Positions 1 through 10,592 of a stretch of 64,000 nucleotides of DNA are shown piece by piece. Origin of the DNA: Tiliqua scincoides (lineage: Eukaryota; Chordata; Lepidosauria; Squamata; Scincidae). Every line of letters begins with the position of its first letter. Positions within the stretch are counted from its first letter, which is position 1. The notes below the pieces were generated by a model, which worked only from the letters and a program-made list of their open reading frames with translations, was not told the DNA's origin and made no database searches. Position numbers and translations under genes: made by a program. Where the stretch lies: positions 36,070,388-36,134,387 of the forward strand of contig NC_089823.1 in assembly GCF_035046505.1 (NCBI RefSeq), written 5' to 3'.

Positions 1-154
1 TGGAACAGAAGAGTGATTGAACCCTTTCATAATTCAAATCTTTACTTATAGAAAAAGGGAACATACAAAATTGAGGGACATTGTACTGACTGCCTTTTCC
101 CCTTCAGCAGAGTTTGTGTATAGCTATACCTTACTGTTTCTTTCTCCTTTTCAG

Positions 155-210
155 GGGAGAAGTCATAGTCAAAGCTGGCACTGAGGAAACAATTATATAT
201 GCAGATATAG
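155..210 (+). CDS. NIT2: NIT2 penultimate coding exon
   Basis: This 56-bp exon lies between AG at 153-154 and a GTAAGG donor at 211. It carries the conserved GEV.KAGTEE block near the NIT2 C terminus. Confidence 0.93.
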
Positions 211-890
211 GTAAGGCAGCCACAGAGTGTTTAGTCATTCCATGGATTGAACCTCCTCCTTTGCCTTGGGCTCACTTTGGACCCTGGATGAAGTCACTGT
301 TTGTTTCCTCTGTAAAATGGGGATAAGTGACATCCTCACAAAACTTTTGAGAACACAAGGCAGCTTTGGACTCTTTGTGTATTTCACAAAAATATAGTTG
401 GCCCATATCTTATGTAGACTTTACTTTTGCGAATTAAACTACATGTGCTCAGCAAACAAAACAAAAAGTTAGTGCAGGCAATTCTGTCTGCCATTCCAGT
501 CTCTAAATACATGCCCTGTAAGATCAGAGAATGAAGCTTCTATTCCCTCACAATTCCTGTCTGCCTCTCATAGTTTTTAAAGAGTGAGTGTATATTTCAG
601 ATGTACCAGATGTACTGCATAAGATGCAGGCCAACAGTACTTGACACTTCTAATTTACAGTTACCTACTAAATTGAGACTGGATTCTAAGTGAGCAGCCC
701 TCAAATGTAAAGACTGACAGATAATGACCCATGTCTTGTACCAGTGAGGGGAAAAAAAGAAATGGTAGTAATGTGGACATTTTGATTTCATTTTACAGAT
801 TTAAAGAAGGTTGCAGAAGTTCGTCAACAAATCCCCATTCATTCACAGAAGCGCTCTGACCTTTATGCTATAGAAGCAAAAACTGTATGA
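155..890 (+). CDS. NIT2: NIT2, omega-amidase, last two coding exons (partial gene)
   Basis: NIT2 is a nitrilase-superfamily omega-amidase that hydrolyses alpha-ketoglutaramate and alpha-ketosuccinamate in glutamine and asparagine transamination. Exon 155-210 follows a polypyrimidine tract and AG at 153-154. It reads [18 protein letters not shown] and ends at a GT donor (211). Exon 799-890 follows TTTTACAG and reads [18 protein letters not shown] then [12 protein letters not shown] and a stop. The split codons match across the junction (a Trp third base at 155; Asp split G/AT). From memory this closely follows human NIT2 ([35 protein letters not shown]). The catalytic Glu-Lys-Cys residues lie in earlier exons outside the window. 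The neighbour is TOMM70, tail to tail, as in human. Confidence 0.95.
799..890 (+). CDS. NIT2: NIT2 last coding exon
   Basis: This 92-bp exon follows the TTTTACAG acceptor and ends with TGA at 888-890. The frame stays open from the previous exon. It encodes the C-terminal tail with RQQIP and RSDLYA. The last residues (AIEAKTV) differ from human (AVEMKKP), as expected for a variable tail. Confidence 0.93.
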
Positions 891-919
891 TATATATATA
901 TATATATACACACACAGTG
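889..919. repeat. (TA)n(CA)n microsatellite after the NIT2 stop
   Basis: A run of TA dinucleotides passes into CA dinucleotides directly behind the NIT2 stop codon, so it lies in the probable 3' UTR. Confidence 0.85.
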
Positions 920-1958
920 GCCTAGACACTTCCTGCCTTTTCCTCTATTGTCCTCATTCAAATCAAGTTTTAAAAAATGAAGTAATTTTGGTGTAAGAAA
1001 CTAATATGCCCAATCCACAAAATGTAAACTGGGATTAGAGGGGGAAGTTGCAGCCATCACTCAAAAGTTAAAAAATCCAGATAGAAGGAACGCAGCTTTG
1101 GGAAGCCTCCATCCCAAATTAACACACATCGGCCCAGTCCAAGGGATCTCTTAAAAAAAAGTGGAATTGGATTGGTCTGATAGACAACGCAACCTATTCC
1201 CAAGTGAGCTGTGGCCAGCCAGGTAAACTATGAAAGTTTTAAAAATTTATAATTCAAAACAGTGGGGAGGAGGGGAATGCAAAGCTCTGCTCAGCTGCCA
1301 AAGGAGAAAAATGAGTGAGGGCAGCAAAGGATAAGGATGTAAAAGGCAAGCAGCAAGAGAAACAAAACAAACCACTGACATGAGTAGCTGGGTATGTTCC
1401 CTACTCTGCTTATGATATTCTAGGTTCCTGGTTCTGACACCTTTGCAGCAAGATGAGCAGGCAACCACCTCATGAAGCATCAGTTGCTTCCAGTGTTGGA
1501 CCCAGGCAAATGTACAAAAGGGTGGATGTGTCACTGCATTTCATAAGCATTAACCAGGCTCCATTCATGAGTGGTTGGGTACCTGGGGCGGTCATGACTT
1601 GAATTTCTGATACTTGGAGATCACGTGGGCTTCACATTCCAATTGGCTCGAAGCCAAGTTATTTATTGGGCAATTGAAGAAGGGGGGCTGTATATGAATG
1701 AATTAGCATCTCCCTTGGAAGGCTGAGGCATCATAGAAGCTTTGAGAATGTTAGAAAGGTGAAAAATTAGGAAGAAGAAAGCTTGGCGATGAGAGGCTTA
1801 CCTAAGTGTTTTGTGGGTCCTTGTATACTTCATCCATCTCAGGGTGCATTGCAGATGAGTTTACCATCAGAGCAGTAGTTCATACATCAAATCCACTTTT
1901 TGAAAAAATGAAATAGTGCTAGCTTGAGACAATGTGAAACCTGGTTTATTTAGCAATA
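920..1958. other. NIT2 3' side, no recognisable element
   Basis: This stretch probably begins with the NIT2 3' UTR. I saw no AATAAA in the first kilobase after the stop. Short open frames here have no recognisable content and no dispersed repeat is obvious. Confidence 0.4.
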
Positions 1959-2404
1959 CCAGCGTGTCCAAAGTTTTTGGCAGGAGGGCCACATCATCTC
2001 TCTGACACTGTTGGGGGCTGGGGAAAATTTGAATAAATTTACATTTAAAATTTGAATAAATTTACATAAATGTATATATTAAAGATGAACTTATATGAAT
2101 GAATGAAGGTCTTGCAATAGCTCAAGGTCTATAAAAACCTTGAAAACACAAAGCAAGGCTGGCCTTTGCTGCTGCTACTGCATCACAGATGTGAAACAGC
2201 AAGCAGTGGAGGGAGCCCTCATCCCACAGCTCACGTGAGAGGTCAAACAGTTGCCCTCACGCTGAGAGCAGTTGCGTCAGGCCAGTGCGGGCTCCAGCAA
2301 GTCTCCGGAGGGCTAGAGGCTCATTGGAGACTGGGGGCTCCCTGAGGGCCGCATTGGGAGTCAAGGGCCGCAAGTGGCCCCAGGGCCAGGGTTTGGGCAC
2401 CCCA
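1959..2404. mobile_element. hAT-like non-autonomous DNA transposon, family B, copy 1
   Basis: The left end reads CAGCGTGTCCAAAGTTTTTG and the right end TTTGGGCACCCCA, an imperfect terminal inverted repeat. The interior includes a GGCC-rich segment and a GAATGAATGAAGG block shared with 2814-3133. The whole length corresponds to the reversed copy at 52007-52456. A possible 8-bp target duplication matches at only 6 of 8 positions. Confidence 0.7.
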
Positions 2405-2813
2405 GAGCTATACCATGGTTTTTTGTTACTTCTGAACCCAAGCCACCAAAACCAAACCATGGTTTGTTGGTGGCCAATAAACTAATATCTGAAATCAAGG
2501 CTTGAAGTTGTTTTGCAAACTATGCTGAGCAGTAACTGTAGTTTTAGGTTATATCTGAATTCAAAGCATTGATAAGGCAGAGTTAGAGATAGTGCTCCAC
2601 CTCAATAGGCTGCTGCACTATAGAAAGGGGAGTGAACGTTTGAGACTGAAGCCTCAGCAGATGGGAAACAAAAGCAGACAAACAACTCAAAACCATGGTT
2701 AGCCTATGGAAGAAACATGCATATGGTTTGGGTTCTCAACTCGGGTTAGGGCAAATATTGGTTTCACATTTTGTTTGCTTACTATAGTACTGCAACAGAT
2801 GATTTGTTTAGAA

Positions 2814-3133
2814 CAGGGGGTCTCTAAACGTTTCAGCTGAAGAGCCACATCAAATATGTGGCAGTGTCAAGGGCCAGGAAAAATTAAATATAAAATTGAA
2901 ATAAATACATTAGAGATGTAGTTAGATGAATGAATGGGCTCAAATGTCCAGGATTTCTCTAAGCACCAACACAGCCCAAGAAATAAGACACACTTAAATG
3001 GATTCCCATTCCTCAACCCCACAAGCACAACTCTAGTTGTATTTGATCAATTGGGCCATAGGCTGGCTGCAGGCCAAATACATGCTTACCGCGGGCCGCA
3101 TCTGGCCCCCAGGCCAGAGTTTGGAGACCGCTG
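2814..3133. mobile_element. hAT-like non-autonomous DNA transposon, family B, copy 2, with perfect target duplication
   Basis: The element runs from CAGGGGGTCTCTAAACG to GTTTGGAGACCGCTG. It is flanked on both sides by GTTTAGAA (2806-2813 and 3134-3141), the 8-bp duplication typical of hAT transposition. The 320-bp interior has no transposase frame. Confidence 0.88.
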
Positions 3134-3141
3134 GTTTAGAA

Positions 3142-6100
3142 TAATACATTAGCCCCATTTTACAAAGGTAAAAACATTTTCAGGTTTTCAGTAGAACACT
3201 GAGCACAGCTAATAGTGCTAAGAAATCTTCTAGCTGCCCTGTGTGAACTGGTTGGCTTTGTACAATACCTCATGGTATTGTAGCCAAGCATCAATTTATC
3301 TTGTTGCCTCTTCTGCCATAAAATAAACTTGTGGGCATCCCTATAATGTGCTTTTTAATGTGGATGCCCTCAGAGAGCATTCAAAAATATCTGCTAGCAC
3401 AGGCATGAGAATTACAAACACTAGCCCTATAGGAGTTGCATTAACTACCACTTTTCATTTGTGTGCAAGCCAGAAGATACTGCAAACTTTGAAAGTCATG
3501 AATGGCCCAACTAATAATCCAATAATCCAATCACAATAACACTTCTGTCACCAAGGTTTATTAGAAACTCATAGCACTGGCTCTTCTTATGATCAAGGGA
3601 CATTGCTTATGGGGAGCAGGAGCAAGGTTTTTCTCTTACAATTCTAATCCTGCGGAATGCTTGTTCCAGTGAGGCTTGTAGGTAACAAGCAAACGTCTTT
3701 GAAATAAAAGTCTCTTCAACAGGTAACAGTTTGCTTTCTCAAAAACAAAAAAAGGTAGTGTTTCAATGCAGTTTAGCTTTACATACTGTACTTCGCTATT
3801 TGGAAATCAATTTATATTTGGTTAGTAGTTGTAAATGGCTGTGAACCTAAAATCAACACAAACCTTAACCCATTTTTGCCTGGCCCACAGGTGTACACAT
3901 TTGATCCATGTTGCATATATGCAATGTCAGGCAGAAATGGATTAAACTAGTATCTCTCCAAGGGTCAACCACACATATGAGCTTGCTCTTGCTGGAAAAT
4001 AAGTTGGTCCTGAAGCTTTTGAGCAGTATTGCTGTGCTTTTTCATTTACAGTCACATTTCTGGGGAAAAAAACTATATTCTAGCCCAGTGACAATACTAT
4101 TTAATGACATCATGTGTTTCTTCACTCTTGTATTGATTTATAGTGAAGTGGGTGAACGCCTTCTAAGGCCTCTAGGAAAAGCCTTGGCTTTTCATCAAAA
4201 CCAGAAGTTATGTTTTAAGGTCTGAAAAGGCCTTCAGAGTTGGGGAAGCCCTCTCTGGCCCTCCAAAGACTTTAAGGCCTTAAAGCATCACATTCGGTTT
4301 TTCCAAAAACTGGAAGCGACCTTCTAAGGCCTCCCAGATTACACCCTCCAAAGGATTACAGGGCTCACCATGGGCTGCACCTGACCCGTGGACCAGGGTT
4401 TGGTTAACCCTAGCCTAGATTGATATTGTATGACTCAGTAGTGCAAATATTTAATTAACAGAAATTTTTGAACAAAAGTGTTCAATTAAATGTATGTTCA
4501 AAGAGTATATCCTTCCCAGAGTGTTGTTGCAGTTACTCTGGAAAGCAAAGCACAAGAGAAAACTGTCTTCATCCTGACAGTAAATTGATATTTATGCATG
4601 AGTTCATGCTTTTTGCTAACATCATGCTTCAAACAACCTTAAAGATCACTTCTGCAGTTAACTATGCAAAGCATTATGAATCTTACAGTTTTTTCAACTT
4701 GTAATCTGTGCAGTTCAAAGAATAAATTAAGCAACTGCTGACAAGATAATACGGCTTACATTGTCCAGTAAAATTAAAGGCTGAGATGAGATTTGAGCTT
4801 TCCCACTGGGTGGAGCTGGCTAAATAACCCTCACCCAGCCCCCCACATTCTTTCCAAAATGTAGCTGCAACTGCAAATGTAAGTTATTGCCAAACTGAAA
4901 TATGAAACCCAGGGTTTACACTCAGAAAACACATCTGTGAGGACCACTCCTACTTCCTACCAGCAATACTTCATGTTGTCCTTTTTGCTTAATGGCGTAG
5001 TAAACATATTGCAAACTTAAACAAAAAAAACAAGACATGTAAGGTGCAAACATTTATTAGTTAAAAATATAAAAAACAATTCAGGTAATCAACTGTTGAA
5101 GCCTTGGTTTCCACTATGGTCACACTTCATTTTAAACTGCTAGTTCTAGACAAGCAGCATACTGCCACTCTTGGGCGAGGATCTACAGCTTAATAATTTT
5201 AGTTTTACTTCCCAACTAAGTTTCAGACAGACAGGTTTTCTTGCAGCCTCTCTTCCACAAGCTCATTTACACCTGCCAATAAAATCCCTCAGTGTTCAGC
5301 CAAGTGCAAATTTAATATGCTTTTAAAGAAAAATATCTACAGAATGTGTGCCACAGCTCTGAAGTACAGAAAGCAAAGGAACTGCAATATCATGCCCAAA
5401 AGGTAAGTCCCTACAGTAAGATTTTTTTGGAAATTAAGGGTGAAATTCAGTCAAAGTTAGGGCTTTAAAAGTCCCATTTGTCTCAATGGAGAGATTTAAG
5501 AATTTGCTTAAATTTCCCATTAAAAAGAAATGGCATTTACATGTACTTATCTTTGGTTGGATCATGCCGGTACATTTTGCAATGCTCATGTTTCTATACA
5601 GTATCATCAACATGACCACGACAGCTGTGATGCCCATTTTCTTTTTCTAATCAATATTGAATGTTTCATTACATGAGAAATTAAGGAGATCAGAATGCTG
5701 CCAACATAACATAATGATTGAAATTATCTTGATGTATATTACTAGACTAATACATACGTTCCACTTTTTCAACAAATACATTTTAGTGTACCTTCCTTCT
5801 GTGACATGCACAAAACTTGGTGAGACTGGCCACAAAATTGGCCACATTTCAGCCTCAAGGGAAGTTCCTTCAATGAAAATGGGATAGTCATTTTTCAGTT
5901 GTCAGCAATATTAATCTTGTGGCTGCTTACCAAATGAACCACATGATCTTCAGTGACCCATACTAAATAACTGCACACTACCACCAGTCTACTATGACTG
6001 GTGTACTATAAAGTAGAGCCTGTCTATTTTATGCCAAGATAATTGCCTAAGGGCAGCTTCAAAAACATGTAGGAATCGGCTCACTTTTGCTTATACCTCA

Positions 6101-6142
6101 CCAGCAACTGCCTTAATGTTTTTTTCCCTTCAATTTAGTTAC
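3142..6142. other. Intergenic DNA between NIT2 and TOMM70
   Basis: No gene is recognised. About 3860-4417 is repeat-like: the motif CCTTCTAAGGCCTC occurs near 4160 and again near 4322, and the end (GGACCAGGGTTTGG near 4392) resembles a hAT right end. An AATAAA on the minus strand (5058-5053) is a remote candidate poly(A) signal for TOMM70. Confidence 0.4.
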
Positions 6143-6374
6143 TTGGCAACCTTCAGTCTCGAAAGACTATGGTATCGCGCTCTGAATGGTGGTTCTGAAC
6201 AGCGTCTGGTGTGGGTGAAAAGGCCAATTCGGGAATGACAATCCCTTCCACCTTTGCCTCTTTGCTTCAGTCTGTTGGCCAAGTGTCTCTTCAAACTAGA
6301 AGAGGCCATGCCTGCACAACCTGCCTCCAAGCGGGAGAGGCCAGGGTTTCCCACCTGTTGAGGTCCATTCCTAA
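6143..6374 (-). mobile_element. 3' fragment of the FADD-RT LINE family also present at 36.7 kb
   Basis: On the plus strand it starts TTGGCAACCTTCAGTCTCGA and continues collinear with 36677-36970, so it is a minus-strand 3' end of that LINE. An internal stretch of about 55 bp present in the long copy is missing here. It is severely 5'-truncated. It encodes only the C-terminal zinc-finger-like region (CHSRIGLFTHTRRC). Confidence 0.85.
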
Positions 6375-6439
6375 CATTAAATTTATGAGATGATATAATT
6401 CTTTATGATTAACACAAATGTGTGTAGTAGGAATTTGAG

Positions 6440-6576
6440 GGAAGGTCATTTACTAGTAGGGCCATTGGGGGTGTGAGCCCCTCACCAGCAGCGTAGTGCA
6501 CCTTGTCAATTGTCAAAAACCTGATGGTATGCCTTGTAAGTTTGCCAAAAGATGAAAAAGGTTGAAAACCACTGTT
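6440..6576. mobile_element. hAT-like MITE, family C, copy 1 (partial)
   Basis: It contains TTACTAGTAGGGCCATTG and ends GATGAAAAAGGTTGAAAAC. It is alignable by eye with 57770-57937 and, reversed, with 27575-27720. The left end is missing. Confidence 0.65.
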
Positions 6577-9500
6577 TTAAAGTGATGAATTCCTGTTGGC
6601 TATGACCAAATATTTACTTTCGGACTGCTTGAGCACTATAGTAAGAAATGCAATTAAGGGATATAGCCCTGGAGCTAATAGAGATATTTATAGTTTGTTA
6701 AGACAGTTCTGATGCATAGATTCATATTTATAAATCTATTAGACTCCAAAGCTGGTACCCATAAATGAGCACTACAGAACTATACTCCTTTGAGGAAAGA
6801 TAATTTTAAAAAATTAAGATCTAAAGAACTGAGTAATAGTAGCAAAAAGATTGGTGCTATTCCAAATACTCTTGTACAAAACACTAGCAGCAGGGTTTTC
6901 ACAGGGTAACACAATCACGGGTTGTATTACAGTACTATAAAACATGTTGAATAAGGAAGCTACAGACTAGCATATAAACTAGTAGACCCATTAGGCCTTT
7001 TTTGACAGCCCTCGAGAACCCTGCTGCACCTATCCCCTCCTTTGGTGCATTTTCTGTCTCCCTGCCACACTGTACTGGTTTCTCCTTTGGAGAAGGAGAA
7101 GCTGGAATGGCATGGCAGGGAGACTGAAAAGCCCACTGCCTTCTCCCCCTGCCCAGAGCTGCCTGGCTCCAAACCTCAGAATTGTGTCGCCACCAATGAC
7201 TTCTGCATTTCCGCTGTCAGCAGTGCGGCACCCTTAGCACTCTAAGTTGGATCACCCGCCATACAAAGGTTAGGAAGAGCTTATGCAAAGGCTTGAACAA
7301 CCTAAAGAACTTTTGTCAACTTAGGGCCATTTTCCAATGCAATACTGTTCCACAAGGTTAGAAACAAATTTTCCATGTTTGGGGGGTGGGGCTGCCTGCT
7401 AGCAGACGGACACCTTTGGATCCAAGCTGATGTCTCCAAATGCCCATCAAGTAAAATTATAGTTAGGGAAACAGTATTGGAAGGGTTTTACTATTGGAAC
7501 ACAATGTATCCAGCATAGCATTCATTAGTATGTTAAGTTTAAGAAAACCTGGGTAGTGAGTTGACTTTTTGTTCAAACAGCTAACCCATCCCCCTTTTAT
7601 GAATATTCTGCAGAATCAATTACCATTATAATGGAGGTATGTGAATTCCAATAAAGATTCCTACCTTTATAAAAAGCAGCGTACAGTTTTCCTTGCTCCT
7701 GCTTCAACTGTTTCAAAGGTTTGCCAGTAATTACCTCTAATGAATCTCATCAGAATTTTTTTTCCTTTTTATAAATTAGGTAGACAAATTAGGTAGTCTG
7801 ACTTCAGCCCTTTTATATTTAGATCATTCTTTTGATATGTTACTTAAGAATATTAGGCTTTAAGAATCTCTCCATACTTCCCCCCCCCCTTGAGCAAAGG
7901 GGGAAAGGGCTTGAATTAGTGCTTATTTCCAGAACTTTAATAGGTAACATCACCTGGTGTGGTCTTTTTGAGCTTCATAATAAATGCTATTTTCATCATT
8001 ACTAGTTACTACTAGTCTATGCCAATACAAGAAAGGCACTTTAAAAAAGGTGCTATTATTTACATTAAGCACCAGTGTTCTATCAATTCAGAGAATCTCC
8101 AGTCAGTACCACTGTATACTTCCCAAACATAAATATTACTACCGCCTACAAAAATGCATAAACACAGTGTTGTTTCCAACACAGTAGTTCCAATACAGGA
8201 ATTCCACCAAATTTATATTTCAGAAGACAGAACTAATTTCTGAAAGACTGGTTTCCCCTTTGATTTTACTACCTCTGCTATTTAGACTCTGTTGATTTAA
8301 ATACAGAAACAGTATCTCTCTTCTACTAATCTTCCTGTACATCTGATACAACCTTAGCATCCTGCTTTCATGTCCAAGAACTAGAATAGCAGGGATTTCA
8401 CAGGATCAGGATTACAAAAATGAGACTGCTTCCACAGTAGCTATACCCAACAGGATTGATTCTCAGAGCAGGCTAGTTTCCTCATTGCATTAAGGATGTA
8501 GAAATGTGTTGGGAGCAGTAGTTTTCTCTTTCAAGACTTACCCCACTAGTGGTAGAATGTACTTTTAAGAAAGAATTCCTAAATTTCCTCATAGAATGAA
8601 GACAATCCCTGGGAGCTAAAAGTAGATATCAGCACCTAAGCAAACAACTGCAGGCAGGCCATTCAGCTTCTGCCCTCACTGAAGTGCTGAACTGCCCCTT
8701 TATCATTTCATTTTAATGCAATAGCAGTTATTGACCACAAATTTAGAAATGGTTACTACCTCAGTTTTGGCAAAGTAAAGGGGGAAAATAAATAGCAACT
8801 CTGAGATCATTTTCAATGCAAAGACATTTGCAGCTACTTCAGTACATTCACAGATCATGTTATCACTGTGGAGGTTGATTTTGCAATTAAGCAAGTACCT
8901 AGACCATGTGTATGTATAAGAGATATTTGAATGTAATATTTATTTTGCGACTTTACATGTGGTAAGTCATTTACAAAAAAAAAAAACAGGCATTATTTCA
9001 GTGCAGTTTCCAATATCTGAAGAACAGGCAACAGTCTGTGATGATTTGGAATGCTAGTATTAGAGAACACATGCTTAATTCTTAATTGTCTTCAGGAGAG
9101 AGAACTGTCAGTGTACATAAAGCCACGCAAATAAAAACCCCTTTGAAAAACATGACCCAGTAACAGATTGAAGTTGGAGATGCAGGGAGCCAAAGGGTTA
9201 GGTTTAAGGTTAGCCAGAGGGGATACTTCTGTCAAACAATGGATGGAAAGTTTGAACATTGTATTACTTCTAGAAAAAGATTTGAAGCTGACTGTCTGAA
9301 CTGACAGATGAAACTTCCCAAGTCTTCCCAACCTTCATTCCCTTTAATAAAGGAAAGCAACAGCTATCTCCAGCCAAAGAAGGGCACTTTATGCAAATAG
9401 GGAGCAAAAAGCAAATTTAGGAAACTCAAACACTTGCATCTACTAAGTGGAAAATTACATGGAATAATACTACTCGAGTTATGAATTAACTTCAATGGCT

Positions 9501-10438
9501 TACAATAGGGCAAATGAGAATAGCACACACAGATTCCTAAATTTCCTAATGTAAAGTTTTGAAAACTACTAGAGAAAAATGCTTTAAATGGACTGAGGGC
9601 AGCAAGAATAACAGAAAAAAACATGTTTAAAGACAACTTTAGTATAGTTTCAAATAAATCCTAAATTCAAAGACTCCAAGACCAGGCTAGACAGTGCTCA
9701 CTCAAGTGGCAATTTTGCTCTCCTGAAAAATCATTTGACAAGTTATTTCTGGAATAACATTCAAATTAAGACAAATGTAAGGGAAATATAGTGTTATTGG
9801 ATACCAGCTACCCTTGAGTGCAGGCAAGGGGCTTTAAGAATTTATCTAAATCATGCATTAGAACAGCACACCAGAACATCCATTTCTTTTCAGCTGCCCC
9901 ATCTTATTAACAGAAAATGCAAAGGGGAGGGATGACAAGTGTCTTGAAGGATTATGCTTCATCTACAATTGCCTTAAAAATCCCTACTAGTAAACAATTT
10001 TGCAATTACAGTTTTTCTTGTTTGCAAAACTAAAATCAGCCCAAAGGGATTTGCTGCATATAAAAACCTACACAGCACTATTAATTGTTAAAATCAATAG
10101 AACAAGAAGCTATAAAACATCCTTGTAGATAGGACCAGTCATTCACAACAACTCTCAAAACATGAGTCAAAAAGGTTTTTATTTGCATGGCCAAAATAAT
10201 CTTTGATCCCCTGGCAATTATGTTTTTATAACCTCTCTTTAAACACTTATTTGCTGCAGAGGAAACACTTTCTTTAACAGCCACTCCCACAACACCTAAA
10301 CATTTAACAGATAATTACACCACGAACAGAAAAAAAAATTGACTTCCACCATTCAATACACTGCAACTGTGTCTTTAGGGCTAGGTCAAAATGGGCAGCT
10401 TTACTTTTTAAAAAGATCATTTCCCTCCTACTGTTCCT
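6577..10438 (-). other. TOMM70: TOMM70 3' flank, probably including its 3' UTR
   Basis: This stretch follows the TOMM70 stop on the minus strand. It is AT-rich and contains no clear dispersed repeat, compatible with a long 3' UTR. Minus-strand AATAAA motifs occur at 10183-10178 and 8944-8939; the latter would give a UTR of about 1.5 kb. The true end cannot be fixed from sequence alone. Short open frames look like chance. Confidence 0.4.
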
Positions 10439-10592
10439 TTACAACGTTGGTGGTTTCAAGCCATATTTCTTTGCAACTTCTGTCTGGGCATAGGCAGCAT
10501 CACAGAGCGAGTAGAGGTGAGCCATCTCCATCTCCGATTTGGCCAGGTTAATAGCTTTGTTGAACATATCAATGGCTTTATTCAGATTGCCT
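10439..10592 (-). CDS. TOMM70: TOMM70 coding exon 12 with stop codon
   Basis: This terminal exon encodes GNLNKAIDMFNKAINLAKSE, the last TPR and the conserved C terminus KKYGLKPPTL. TAA is at 10441-10439. Confidence 0.96.

Noticed and set aside
891-10438. An additional gene between NIT2 and TOMM70
   Set aside because: Frames are short and unpaired with splice sites. What can be read is transposon remnants and probable 3' UTR.
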